NCBI GenBank assembly: GCA_027186245.1
Contig: CP114488.1
Coordinates: 7,855,501-7,919,500 of the forward strand
Origin: Coriaria nepalensis
Lineage: Eukaryota > Streptophyta > Magnoliopsida > Cucurbitales > Coriariaceae
Direction of reading: 5' to 3'
Length of the DNA: 64,000 nt
Shown: positions 49,381 to 63,331 of the stretch, one piece after another
Layout of the letters: each line of letters opens with the position of its first letter
How positions within the stretch are numbered: the stretch's first letter is position 1
Notes under the pieces: model-generated
Seen by the model: the letters and a program-made list of their open reading frames with translations, nothing else
Database searches by the model: none
Told to the model about the DNA's origin: nothing
Made by a program: the position numbers and the translations under genes

Positions 49381-49998
49381 ATGGGATGCTCATCCTTCTA
49401 TAGCCTTCTATTATCGATCTTTGTTCTTTTTTCCATAACTACGATGATAACTGCGTAGAAATGTCATGCACAAGTTAACATTGGCGGAGTTAGGGATGGG
49501 GGAGGGAGTCATTATCCACCGTCTACTTTCCAAAAATGAGTTTTTTAGTTTAAAATTATCAAAAAAATTTATATAAATCCCTAAGATTTTAAATAAAGTG
49601 TTATGCTTGCCCATCTTAATTTTTATTTAATACATTTTAGATACTCTTTAACTTTTCTTCTGGCATTTCCCCCCAACACAAATGATAGATGCTTCCCAGT
49701 CAGTCGTGATCCGAAAATTCATACCGGAAAATGCTGGAACGGCAATATATGTTGTTGCTCTCTGATGACAAGTTGCCAGTTTGATGGACACTACCTGCTT
49801 GGCTACACTCAAGTGATTGCAAAAGGCTTTGTGGCTCCGGTGGTCGTGGTAGCAACTGCACTGATTTTGCAATATGTTGTTGCAAATAATTTACAAAGCA
49901 AGAAAAATATATATACATGCTCCAAGCTGCATTTGGAATTTTTTAATTATGGTTTCGACTTTGAGGCTCATAGCCATTTCTGCAGGTGGTTTTGGTAA
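49381..49998 (+). CDS. Candidate small secreted cysteine-rich peptide gene (two exons, possibly decayed)
   Basis: Exon 1 (49,381-49,454) encodes MGCSSFYSLLLSIFVLFSIT and a few more residues, a textbook signal peptide. A GT-AG intron (49,455-49,688) splits an alanine codon. Exon 2 starts at 49,689 and reads on in frame with C-x13-C-x5-CCC-x5-C (the key part is KCWNGNICCCSLMTSC). A signal peptide exon followed by a Cys-rich exon is the usual layout of plant cysteine-rich peptides. The CxCC core recalls the EMBRYO SURROUNDING FACTOR 1-like family, but that match is only suggestive. After the Cys motif the frame stays open to a stop at about 49,998 with no further family features, so an indel may have displaced the original stop. 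TATA box upstream. Confidence 0.4.
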
Positions 49999-50242
49999 CT
50001 TTCTGATTGCATTGCGCAGAATATATAATGTATATATTAATTATAATTTATGCAAATGAATAAATAAAAAATATATTGTAAATTTCATGTTACATTTTGC
50101 AATTTCTTTTTACATATTGTAAATTTATGCAATTAAAATTTGTAAAACACGACATGAACGTACAATGTTTCACAAACTGAAGGAAAAAAGAAGAAGGATT
50201 ACTAGTCATTCATAACATGTTGGAAGATCAACTCAAAAGACA

Positions 50243-50464
50243 TTATTGCCCGATCGAGTCATCTCCATATTTAACATCGGCAACGCCCGTGGACCCCATA
50301 TTCCCCGGGTGGATCTTATTTCTCCTTCCGAGAGAAGAGCTACCGGATTTGACTTCTTCGCTGCCGTTGTTGGCTTCGACTGTTCTCCTCAATCGTTCCC
50401 ACCTCTCCCTCTGCTGCCTCTCCATCACGTAAAGTCTTGCATAGTTAGCTCCAAGGGATGACAT
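50243..50464 (-). CDS. Small hypothetical protein, 73 aa
   Basis: The minus-strand ORF starts at ATG 50,464 (MSSLGANYARLYVMERQQRE) and ends with TAA at 50,243. The N-terminal half is a charged, Arg/Glu-rich amphipathic stretch. The C-terminal half has SGSSSLGRRNKIHPGNMG and ends GDDSIGQ. There is no signal peptide, membrane segment or cysteine. A TATA box (50,552-50,562) lies about 90 bp upstream. I do not recognise the family. The promoter and the uniform composition argue that it is a genuine single-exon gene. Confidence 0.5.
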   Translation of the reverse strand: MSSLGANYARLYVMERQQRERWERLRRTVEANNGSEEVKSGSSSLGRRNKIHPGNMGSTGVADVKYGDDSIGQ

Positions 50465-50551
50465 GATTATCAACAGAAGTTATTAGCTAACAAGAAAATG
50501 TGTGTTTGATTTTTGAGGTGGGCTTTAGTAGCGCTTCAATGGGGATGGTGT

Positions 50552-50562
50552 GTTATTTATAG
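50552..50562 (-). promoter_or_regulatory. TATA box for the 73-aa gene
   Basis: Minus-strand CTATAAATAAC, about 90 bp before the ATG at 50,464. Confidence 0.5.
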
Positions 50563-50905
50563 AGCAATACATGCATATTGGATATCAATATTCAGAAACA
50601 TTACAAATCAACTCTCAATAGTGTAATAATCGCGGATCAAATTGACCATAAATCTTGACACGTCAGATGTGTTTTCTGTGGGAGGGAAAGGGAGGATGTC
50701 TAGCTGGACATAAATAGCGATGCCTTATATAATTAACATTCTACGAGCTTAGCCGCTTGATTTTAGCCCACTCTAAAACCGTTAGGTGATTGAATGTGGG
50801 ACCACTAAAAGGTGGAGAGTGCTTAGTTGGACATCACCTGCGAGTTGTTCATAATGTAGGACGGTATGCGGATCGACCAGTCAAACCCTCATCTTCCATT
50901 TTATT
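50563..50905. other. Upstream region of the 73-aa gene
   Basis: Non-coding. Two related phrases, gatgtctagctggacataaa (about 50,695) and gtgcttagttggacatcacc (about 50,820), may be a diverged duplication. Nothing else recognised. Confidence 0.3.
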
Positions 50906-51763
50906 AAATTAAATTAACCCCTAAAATTAAATTTAAAGTATAATAATTTAATAATAAAAATTTTGAAAGTGTAATACTACGTATTTAAATTTTAAAAAAA
51001 AATAAAAATAACATCCTAAATTAAGTTTTCTTTTTTTAATTATTTTAAAATTTTAACTCAAATTCTTTTTATTTTTAGCCCTAAAATTTTATATTTTTAA
51101 TCCATTTTATTATTTTAAATCAAATTTTTTGCTTACATCCATATAATTACCGCCACAAACCATTCTACCACTGTTGCCGACCACCTCCCCCAACCATTGT
51201 CCCTGCCGGCCACTATCACTTACTGCCACCACCGACAACAACCACCATCCACTACCACCGTTGATGATCAACGCCGCCACCAACCACCATCGCTAACCCC
51301 TACAGCCACCAACTTCCACCACCGACGGCAGTAGTGGGGGTCAATGGTGGTTTTGGTTGGCGATGGTGGTCAATGGCAATGGGGTTAGAGGCGGTGGTCG
51401 ATGGTGCCATTAGTCGACAATAGTGGTCAGTGACAGTGGTGATGGTCAATAGCTCCGGTGGTAATCGGCGAGGGTGGTTGATAGCGGGAGTAGAATAGTT
51501 AATGCAGGTGGTAATAAATTATTATAGAGAAAATTTTATTTTTGATCTAAAATAATAAAATGGATTAAAAATTAAAATTTTATAATTTTAAGAATGAAAA
51601 TAAAAATAAGTGTTTTACTTAAGATCAATTTTTGAAATAATTAAATATAAAATTTTAATTCGAATTTTATTTATATTTTATAGAAATTTTCAAGTATAAA
51701 TTATACTTTCAAAAAATTTTGGTATTAAATTATACTTTTTTAAGTTTGATTTAATTTTGCATG
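50906..51763. mobile_element. Foldback/long-TIR element with GGTGGT-rich loop
   Basis: The two halves are inverted copies. For example, taatccattttattatttt (about 51,099) faces aaaataataaaatggatta (about 51,550), with A+T-rich outer arms. The inner parts are (CCACCN)-rich on the left (about 51,150-51,330) and (GGTGGN)-rich on the right (about 51,335-51,510). There is no open reading frame of note. It resembles plant foldback or long-TIR MITEs. The exact ends and a target duplication could not be set because the flanks are A+T-rich. Confidence 0.65.
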
Positions 51764-52401
51764 TAAATTATGTTTAATCCATATATGTTAGTAAACTCTT
51801 AAGAAATAGGATTGAAATCCGTTAGGCACTGTTTTCTATCACATGAACTTCCTTTTTTTCTTAAAAATTCGTTAGAGAAAGTGAGTATAATAATTCATAA
51901 AAAGTTAAATCAACTTTTAGTTTCCCTCCAAAAGCAAGTATTTCAAGTTAGATCAAGTGAGAGCCTATCGGTTTACCGAGTCAATTTATACGAGTCCGTT
52001 TTGCATCGACCTTGCAAACAATAAATAAGATCGGAACAAGTCTAGTAGAGGATATGATCTTTCATATACAGGGTGGTTTAACGGTCCATCCCTTTTGTTT
52101 CTTGGTTCGTCTTAAATCTCGAGCTCTTTTTGCCCTTAGAAATACAATTCTCTCATCGCCTTCAGAAAAAAGCAAGAAATTTTAAGCTGGCCGCCAAGTT
52201 GGATGAAACAAGATGGCCTGTTCATTCAACCCCACATCTAATACAAATCAAACCAGCAAAGAAAGGACAGGGGGAACGATATCTAACCTCGGTACAGGAA
52301 TATTCTCAACTGATTGGCATTGGAATATTCTTGCTCGTGAAAACAGGGCAGGGGGGGCATTGTTGACTTCTCCAACAACCTTGTATGAAAAACTATCTTC
52401 T
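51764..52401. other. Intergenic DNA and RPRD1-like 3'UTR
   Basis: No gene seen. The part nearest 52,401 is probably the 3'UTR of the minus-strand gene to the right. Confidence 0.35.
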
Positions 52402-55400
52402 TCACTGAGCATGATGAAGGTTGCCATAATACACCATTCCAGGAGGCTGAAGCGGCCGAAAACTAGGTGGTGCTGGAGCTTGATGAGTCAAGGACATAGG
52501 TGATGGCTGCTGCTGTTGTTGAGCCACTTGGTGCATCATCTGCTGATTCAACGGCACCATTGGGCCCACCATATGGGCCGGAGGTGGGGGTGGGGGTGCA
52601 ACTGAGGGTAAGGTGCCCACACTACCATAACCGTAAGGATGCAAATACTGCTGGGATGGTCCATTGGGGGGGAGTAATTGATACTGAGCTTGAGAATTTG
52701 AAATTTGTTGAGGCACGAGAATTGTTTGGTACGAGTGGTGAGGTGTAAGTGGCTGAGCTGGCATGAAAACATTCGGGTCTGAGGCAGCTGGCATTAACTT
52801 GTCGGGTGGTTTTGACATTGAATTTGATGGCATTGGAGTGGTGTTTGTTAAGCCGTTGGTTTTTGAAGATTCTTCAGCTGCAAAGGTAGAGAGGACAGAT
52901 GTCATGATCAGTTGGGAGGAGGTGGAAGCTGTGAGCTTGTCGGCAACTTCAGCTGCAATGGCTGCAGCTGATTTCTTGGGTTTTTCTCCGGACTTCCTTT
53001 TGGAAGTTGCATAATCTTCTCCATTGAGCCGCTTCCGCATATTGGTTGCTTCCTCTGCCTGCGCTTGTGCTACCTACAAACATAGGTGAAATGGAACAGT
53101 GTTAGGTTTCCAAAACAAGTTCCAACAATCAGATCTATATCAGTCTCTGATCTCTATGCAATCTATAAAAATTCAACATACAAGTGAATTTAGTATAATG
53201 AAGATGGACCACCCTACAAGGTCGTGCATGGGAAAAAATATCGGAAGAGAAAGAAAAGGCTTACGACTTCTATAACCAGGTAGCATAATAAACTAGAATA
53301 TGTCCTTGGCCAGATACTAAAGATAGGCCCTTTTCCCTCCAGTATAGTTATTGCTTAATAGCACTCGTGAGACTATACTATTTGTCAGGTAAGTGAAGAG
53401 AATGATCAAATTAAAACACAAGTACTAGTAGACACAAAAAAAAAGTGCTCAACTCCGAACGTGGAAATAGAATGCAGCGACAAAAAACCATTAGAGCATT
53501 TTATGAACAGTTCCCGGAATATTCTCCTTTAATTTGTTCATCGTCAAATTCATTTAATATGGTAATTCAAGATTACTCTATTTCAAAGCAAGCCACCATT
53601 GAACATTATTTTGGTATTTGTTTGTAATAGCAAAAGCACAAACTATTGGATCATTACCTGCATCTGAGTCCGCACGTTCTCTAGGTCAGATTCCTGAAAT
53701 TTTACAACAGTTGCACACATTTTATTGCTCTGTTTCAATAATATATATTAAAAAAGAAAAAACTGAAAACTGACTCACAAGGACTAGTAGAAGGAAATTA
53801 ATAACAAAGAAGATGATGCTCTTATAGATACCTGTTCACGAAGAGCATCTTCTAACTGAGACACAAGTGCTACCCTGCTCGCTTCAACTGATTTTAGTTT
53901 TTCTATGGACTGTTTTAAAGAATTTTCTTCCTCCTCCAGGTCATTCGCCAAAGTTTTTCGATTGGAATCATTTGCTGGTGAGATAAGAAAGAAAAACCAA
54001 GAGATACGTACAATTTTTTAAGTATCACTGCCAAGATATTGAATCCAGAAAACAAGAAAGATAATGCGTATTTTAAGTATCGCTGCAAAAGATATTAAAT
54101 CCATTTTAAAGCTATATAATCAAGGTCTGTCGACTCAATTAATAAGAAATTGCTTGGTGCTGAATTATTAATAAATTATAACGGTGCTCGGTATAGTATA
54201 AATCGAATGGCTTATTGCCCTTGAGAAATATAAACAGAAGAAATATAAGGGAGCAAACAAACGTAAGTGTATCAATGATCGTAGACAAAACACAGTAGTA
54301 ATAATAATAAGCAAGCATAGATATTGACATGTAGGTTATTGTGCCATGGATGGTAGAAAATATAGAACTTCCTAGTAAAGTTGTTAGTCGATCCGAAATA
54401 AGCTCTTTTGTGCTTAAATAAGCACCAAAGTGGAGCTTAAAAAAATGGCAATGCTCATAAGTAATTCTTACATTCCAAACCCTAGTGACCCTTTACTTTT
54501 TTTCCTTTTTTTTTTTCTTTCAGAAATTTGATGTAAGGGGATAAAAAAACACTTTCATCAACAGTAGAGGTATGATCAGGCTTACCAGTAGAACAAGCAC
54601 TGTCAACATCTTTTTCCATCTTCCTTATGCGCTGAACAGCAGTCTTGCATTTACGCATCTCCACATCTTCACTTGGAAGTTCGCTTAGCACTGAGTGAAA
54701 AGCTGACACTATTTTTTCTGGTGCACCTCCAATGGATAATTTCTACAATAAAAAATAATACCATATGCTTTAGATGCTTAAAATAAAAACAATAAAGATG
54801 TAGAAAAGAAAAGAAACTTGTGTGGTCCCCACCGTTCTAATGGAACGGGAATCCCTTTTGACAATCCTGACAGAACGTGAACGTTTTTTATTGAACTCTA
54901 AGGGGGGAGGCTCTTCGTTTCCAAGCATCACTTCTTTGAGGCTTCTAGCACGAGATCCAAATACTCTCCTTTGTTCCCATATATGAACCTTAAGAAGTGG
55001 AAGCACTAGTTAGTACTTAGGTTGCATTTGGATCAACTGCTCAAAACTCAAATTTTGGTTCAAATGGAATCATGCTAAAATTCTATTAAGCTTTAACTAA
55101 ATCTATTTTAGTTAGACTCTGCGGCCCTCGCTAGATTTTATTAGCATCAGTTTTCAAAAACAAACAGTTAAGAAAGTGAAGGAAAGGGAAACTTACTAAT
55201 CGAGAGATTACAGTCTTTCCATGTTCATCGCCCTTCTCGAGGACATCCTTGAGCGCTGCTGGAAGAACTTTCCAGAACTCGGAAACAAATTCATTTCCTT
55301 TTCGTTTACTGTTTTGTAAAATGTCATTTGCAAGATACAGAAGGGGAACTTTCTGGGCCATTTCTGAACTGTGGAATTGCTTATCCCATGTCCTTACAAC

Positions 55401-55772
55401 CAGTTCCGCTTTGCTCCGATGAAATATACACCAGTGTGATAAAGCTATACCATGCAAATTTGAAGCAATTCAAAAATAAAATAAAATAAAGCAATATGAC
55501 TGATAAACACTCCATACATCACATGACCTGGGAAAATAGATGAACTGCATATAATTTCAATAAAATGATTCCAGGAAATAGAAAAAGTAAATCGAATAGC
55601 AGCAAACTAAAATGAAACACTGTATGAAACCCTAATCCACGCGAAGATCAAAATTAAGGACCGTCTGGAAGGAGATGGTAAGGGAGAAGGGATTACTTTC
55701 AATACACTGCTGAGTGCTGTTGAGCTTGGAAAGCTTGTCACCGAGTATCTGCTCACTGAAAACACTATTCAT
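52402..55772 (-). CDS. RPRD1-like CID-domain protein (regulation of nuclear pre-mRNA), 7 exons
   Basis: Exons in transcript order: 55772-55697, 55444-55197, 54988-54833, 54742-54586, 53974-53832, 53693-53658, 53073-52402. The total is 1,488 nt (495 aa plus TGA), in frame throughout. Residues 1 to about 130 form an RNA polymerase II CTD-interacting domain (MNSVFSEQILGDKLSKLN at the start, then WDKQFHSSEMAQKVPLLYLA and NSKRKGNEFVSEFWKVLP). Residues 160-275 are a Glu/Lys-rich coiled-coil region (LEEEENSLKQSIEKLK). The last exon is Pro/Gln-rich (VAQQQQQPSPM) and carries a basic RKRLNGEDYATSKRKSGEKP stretch, a possible nuclear signal. In animals and yeast (Rtt103/RPRD1) such proteins bind phosphorylated Pol II CTD and act in termination and CTD dephosphorylation; the same role in plants is inferred. 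Confidence 0.92.
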
Positions 55773-56866
55773 CCCACCACCACAATGGCCCCCTCGCTAA
55801 TATCCAGTCAAGACACGAGTAAGAGAAACCCTAAAAATACAAGGGAACCCGGAAAGACGAAAACTTTTAATGAAGAAGAAAGAGGGGTCTACGTTTTAAG
55901 AGAAAGATCTTGAGACAAGAAAATCAAAATGGCAGAGATTAGATGGGGGAAAATGTAGAAGAACGAACAGAGAATTGGAATTAGCTCAAAGAAGCTACCA
56001 GCAACCTAGGAAACACACGTAAGCAAACGACGACGTGTGGTTGTTACAGAGAGTTTCTGGTTTCTGACTTTAGAGATGAGTCAGAATTTCATTTTTGAGT
56101 AAATTAGATATTACTGCTCTAAATTTTAATTTTATTACATTTAGATCCATATAATTTATATAACTGGAATACACTCTTATAAGTTTCATGAATTAGATTT
56201 ATATTCCTAATTTCAATATTTTCTTAAAAAATTAATTAATTTCGTTATCCGTTCAATTTACTTTTTCTAATTTTTATTTTTTCATGATGAAGTCTCTTCT
56301 ATAGAGGTTAGAAAAAGTGAGTATAGTTATGTGCATAGAAGGTTTAGGAACATGCTTTAATGTTTTAAAAAATGAGGTTGGGATGAGGTAGCATGATATC
56401 AAATCGGCCCAAAAGTTTAGTAAAGTCGGTCATTTTGGGTGAAGGGACAAATAATTTGGAAAATAGGTGGGAAAAATAGAAATAATAGAATTACTGGGTT
56501 CTGTTGGAAAATTACAAAATAGGCATTCCTTTAATTGATGAGCCGGACACCTTAGTTTTTGACAGAATTTAGGGAAGGATTTGGTCCAATTAAAAAGTGG
56601 AGGGACAAAAATTGAAAAATGGTGAAAGTATAAGGATGGAAATGATAATTTAACAGAAAATCAAAGATAAACCGCTAACCAAGTGAGTCATTATAATTGC
56701 TGCAAAAGCTAAAATCTCAAGAAGAAGAATCGTGTGGTGATATAAGCTTTACCATTCCGGATTCTCATTCTTCCAATTAAGTAGGATAATCCACATTCAT
56801 TGATAATAAGTAATACAAGGAACATAAATGGGTAAAAAAAAAGCATTTTCCCTCTTTTACTTGTAT
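55773..56866. other. RPRD1-like promoter/5'UTR and RPB8 3' region
   Basis: Purine-rich sequence (aagaagaaagagggg; CT-rich on the coding strand) near 55,870 is probably the 5'UTR of the RPRD1-like gene. The middle (about 56,100-56,700) is A+T-rich with no ORF I can support. The last 150 bp are the likely RPB8 3'UTR. Confidence 0.4.
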
Positions 56867-57687
56867 TTAAGCCAACTTCCGGATAAGCAAAAACATCTTC
56901 TGATCCATGAAAAACTTAGCACAGTGGAAAGGATCCCCCTTCAGCATCATTTGGAGTCCTCCAAATGATGCATAAACCTCTCTGCAAACCGAAACAGAGA
57001 GTAAATCTGAAAGTTATACATGAGAAGTAGACTATGAAAAAATCCAATTGAAAATCTAAGAGTGCAACATGACGTTTACTTACACTTTAGCGCCAGATCC
57101 TGAACCCTCTTCAGAAATTTTATACAGCTTCCCGTGCATGATGTATTCGAATTTATCTGCAAGCGATCTCTGCCCTTGCTGTAAAATTCAGAAGAAAGGA
57201 AAGGCCAATATAAATAGATCAACGTAAAGGCTAGCATTATAATACTTCAAGCAAAATGAGACTAAGGACAGTAAAAGGAAATTTACCTGATCGCTGTAGC
57301 TAGTGACAGGGGCTCCACTGTAATTTAGCGTGGGTGATAATACCATCAGAAACTTTTCACCTTCACTAATAGGGTATATTTCTGTATTCATATCTAGGAG
57401 CATGGACATGTCGAACTTCTCACTCCGTGCCTGAACTCGAGAAACTACCCAGAATATTTTTTTTATAATGTCATTGTCAATTTCGAACAGTAGAGTATGC
57501 CGTAAAATTGATCAAGCTAAATATAACTATGCAGCATATGTGAAGTAGATTATATGATAAACATTGCTATTAATCAAGATAACGATAGATAGGAGAGTGG
57601 AAAGAAGAATGTACCCTTATCGAACTTTTTACCATCTGGATTGACATACTCAACCTTAAAAGTATCATCAAAGAGAAACTCCACCAT
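56867..57687 (-). CDS. NRPB8: DNA-directed RNA polymerases I, II and III subunit RPABC3 (RPB8)
   Basis: Coding exons in transcript order: 57687-57615, 57444-57287, 57178-57084, 56981-56867. The total is 441 nt, 146 aa, the usual length of plant RPB8. It starts [20 protein letters not shown] and continues with [60 protein letters not shown] and [17 protein letters not shown]. This is the OB-fold subunit shared by all three nuclear RNA polymerases. An acceptor at about 57,728 and a possible donor at 58,376 suggest a 5'UTR intron, which would place the first, non-coding exon around 58,377-58,490. It lies on the same strand as, and just upstream of, the RPRD1-like gene. Confidence 0.95.
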
Positions 57688-58500
57688 ATTTATAGAAAGT
57701 TTTTCTTTTCCTCAATAACAGAATGTACCTATAAATGAGCAAAGAAGATAACGAGAAAGAAAAACAATGAGGTAAGAGAAACAGATTGGCCAGAACAATA
57801 TTGACAAGCCTGCCAACAAAAACGCATAACACTACAAAACATCAAGCTTATATACTCTAGATAGTTAAGGAAAAGAGTTATACTTATGACAACCATGACT
57901 TGTAAATGAGTTATATTCAGACAAGTATTATGGACAATATAGACCGATCCCAAGCTTAGACATCTAAATTGTAAGATTCTAAGAACCATTTTCATGCTTC
58001 TTTTTATCCAGCAGCTCAATGTAGCAGCTCCTTATTTATAATAATCCAGCTTCAGGTAGAAGGTGGAAACTAAGGCTTAACTGTGATTTACTGTCTAAAT
58101 GAAAGCACTAAATTACACATAGAAGCTTACAAGACCTAATTGTTGAATTCTGAAGTTTGACCAGTTTTCAAGCTTCTATAAATGATACTTTTAAATTAAA
58201 TAACGAAAAAAAAAATATTTTTGATAAATAAAAAAATGTAGTCGCCATTGCCAATTGGCATGAACTCCGCATATTTCCCAAGCTCTGTGATTGAGCTCAA
58301 AGCATAATTTATGAGCAACTAAGAAGAGAAGAAAATATGAAGTAATAGCTCCGCGATGAAGAAGAAGATGAAGAACCTTTTTCGGGAAAATTGCAGTCCA
58401 CACCGACCTCTTAGATGTGCTATCTCTACGCTTCAAGCAACGCGAGAGCTTTTTCAGTTGCTTCGAAGGGAAGGGGGGGGGGGGGGGGTCCCCCACTTAA
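57688..58500 (-). other. RPB8 5'UTR and probable leader intron
   Basis: The minus-strand acceptor tttatag at about 57,729 and a candidate donor at 58,376 bound a likely intron. The leader contains a 16-base homopolymer (58,473-58,488, C on the transcript strand). A 101-codon ORF here starts in the homopolymer and has no family features. Confidence 0.4.
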
Positions 58501-58548
58501 ACTTAGGTTTTGTACATGGGCCGGACGGGTAAGGCTGCCAGCCTAGCT

Positions 58549-58617
58549 GAAGCTCGTCAATTGGGCCTGAACAGCCCATTTAGCTGGATATGGATTGAAG
58601 CTCATCAATTGGGCCTG
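58549..58617 (-). promoter_or_regulatory. Duplicated site II-type element, likely RPB8 promoter
   Basis: gaagctc(g/a)tcaattgggcctg occurs at 58,549-58,569 and 58,597-58,617, each with TGGGCC/GGCCCA. A further GGGCC is at about 58,518. Such motifs mark promoters of plant housekeeping genes. They sit just upstream of the proposed RPB8 leader exon. Confidence 0.45.
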
Positions 58618-58677
58618 TCAGACCTAGATGAACGATATCAATTCTACTCAACAAGTCCAGATGCAATTTAGTGTTTT

Positions 58678-58691
58678 CCCCCCCCCCCCCC
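58678..58691. repeat. C14 homopolymer
   Basis: Fourteen C, about 190 bp from the G16 run at 58,473-58,488; G-quadruplex-prone on the opposite strand. Confidence 0.85.
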
Positions 58692-59147
58692 TTCTTTTCG
58701 GCCGAAAAGCTGCAGTTTAGTTTGCCTTTGCATTTTCTAAACTCCAATTCCGGTATTTCAGTCTGAATACAATTTTACAAACTCTCGTGCAAAAACATCA
58801 TAGTACTTGTGAACTTGCCAGCATGATATTTCATACTACAGTACAACATTGATTGTAACCTCTCCAGTTTTGAAGGCTTACCAACCTAATGTACAAACAC
58901 CGCACTTGCATCTTTCCTTCCAGCTAAAAATGCAAGGTCAGCAGCAGCAAAAGTAATAACAAGACAGACCCAGAAAACAAAGAACACTGACAAAAATACG
59001 AAACATTCTCTGCATAAGCTTTGACATACATCCCGATCACATTTGCCAAAATCAAAGAACTTGCTTTGCTTTACCCTTTGAAAAACCGTAAATCTCATTG
59101 GGAGAGCTAACATGGCAACATTCTGTTATCACCATCAATATTAGAAT
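58692..59147. other. CPOX 3'UTR and spacer
   Basis: No separate gene supported; the 75-codon minus-strand ORF here has no recognisable features and lies in the 3'UTR region of the next gene. Confidence 0.4.
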
Positions 59148-62605
<3,458 letters not shown>

Positions 62606-62732
62606 TTTGCTGGTGCTTCTGACCGATGATTGCTTAGTGCTAAGGAGGAAGGAGAAGAAGTGAAGAAGAAGAGTAATTATTGGTTGAACTAGATAGGATC
62701 TGATTTCTTCAAAATGGCTAGTTAGATATATG

Positions 62733-62738
62733 CACGTG
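62733..62738 (-). promoter_or_regulatory. G-box (CACGTG) in the CPOX promoter
   Basis: A palindromic CACGTG lies about 130 bp upstream of the ATG. G-boxes bind bZIP/bHLH factors such as HY5 and PIFs, which control light-regulated tetrapyrrole genes; that link is inference here. Confidence 0.45.
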
Positions 62739-63045
62739 CGTGGCGTGTGGCGGTCCCTCTCTAGTTACCTTATCGTCACTATAGACTACAGTAGTAGTAC
62801 ATTGTTATCACTATAGTTAGATAACGCAAGAATCTCCTAACATTGTTTATCATGATAGTTGGAGATACAACATCTTCCTTCAATTGCATAAGAAAATGAC
62901 ATTATTATAATTTCATAGATACTAACATTGTTATATGTGGCTTTGTGAACTAAAGGCAACAACAGGTTACAAAAGCAGTGCAATAGCCATCACCCCAACT
63001 TTTGTTGAGCACAGCCTTTTGCGAACGGTACACATGATCAGTTCA
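62739..63045. other. Distal CPOX promoter region
   Basis: No gene seen. The phrase atcactatag is repeated in the stretch 62,770-62,815 with small changes. Confidence 0.3.
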
Positions 63046-63231
63046 CTATGTTGGCGGGCCTGAGATATATTGGCAGCAGCATGTGTGATTATCGTCGCAG
63101 TTGCCTATCATGTCCAGGTCATAGTAATTCCAATAGTATGAGCATGAAATTTTCCAGCAGTGTTCTTCGTGTTCGGTCGCGACCGCATCCTTCAACCATC
63201 GTCGTATCAAACGAAAGGAAAAGTGAGAATG
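63046..63231 (-). pseudogene. Cysteine-rich peptide exon remnant, related in pattern to the gene at 49.4 kb
   Basis: A minus-strand open segment of 61 codons plus TAG follows a possible acceptor (gttag). It reads EHEEHCWKISC, then a Tyr-rich part and NCDDNHTCCCQYISGPPT. The spacing C-x14-C-x5-CCC nearly equals C-x13-C-x5-CCC in the exon at 49,689. A TATAAATA (63,324-63,331) and an ACAATTTTCC phrase lie upstream with spacing similar to that seen before the 49.4-kb gene. No ATG with a signal peptide is present between them, so the first exon is lost or replaced. Probably a relic. Confidence 0.35.
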
Positions 63232-63323
63232 CTAACTCCGGCGTGTTGGAAAATTGTGGTTGAATCAATCTCTATGTTCTACGATAAACACAATATTGAC
63301 TCAACTCCGGTATGTTTTCATTG

Positions 63324-63331
63324 TATTTATA
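63324..63331 (-). promoter_or_regulatory. TATA box upstream of the Cys-rich remnant
   Basis: Minus-strand TATAAATACAA, matching TATAAATACAA at 49,297 ahead of the related gene. Confidence 0.35.

Noticed and set aside
51812..52024. 70-codon plus-strand ORF after the foldback element
   Set aside because: No family features, promoter or homolog that I recognise.
52500..53014. Plus-strand ORFs of 82-83 codons
   Set aside because: Antisense to the last exon of the RPRD1-like gene.
58191..58496. 101-codon minus-strand ORF starting MGDPPPPPF
   Set aside because: The proline run comes from the homopolymer and the rest is the RPB8 leader and intron; no domain.
63048..63263. 71-codon plus-strand ORF
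   Set aside because: Antisense to the Cys-rich remnant; no family features on this strand.
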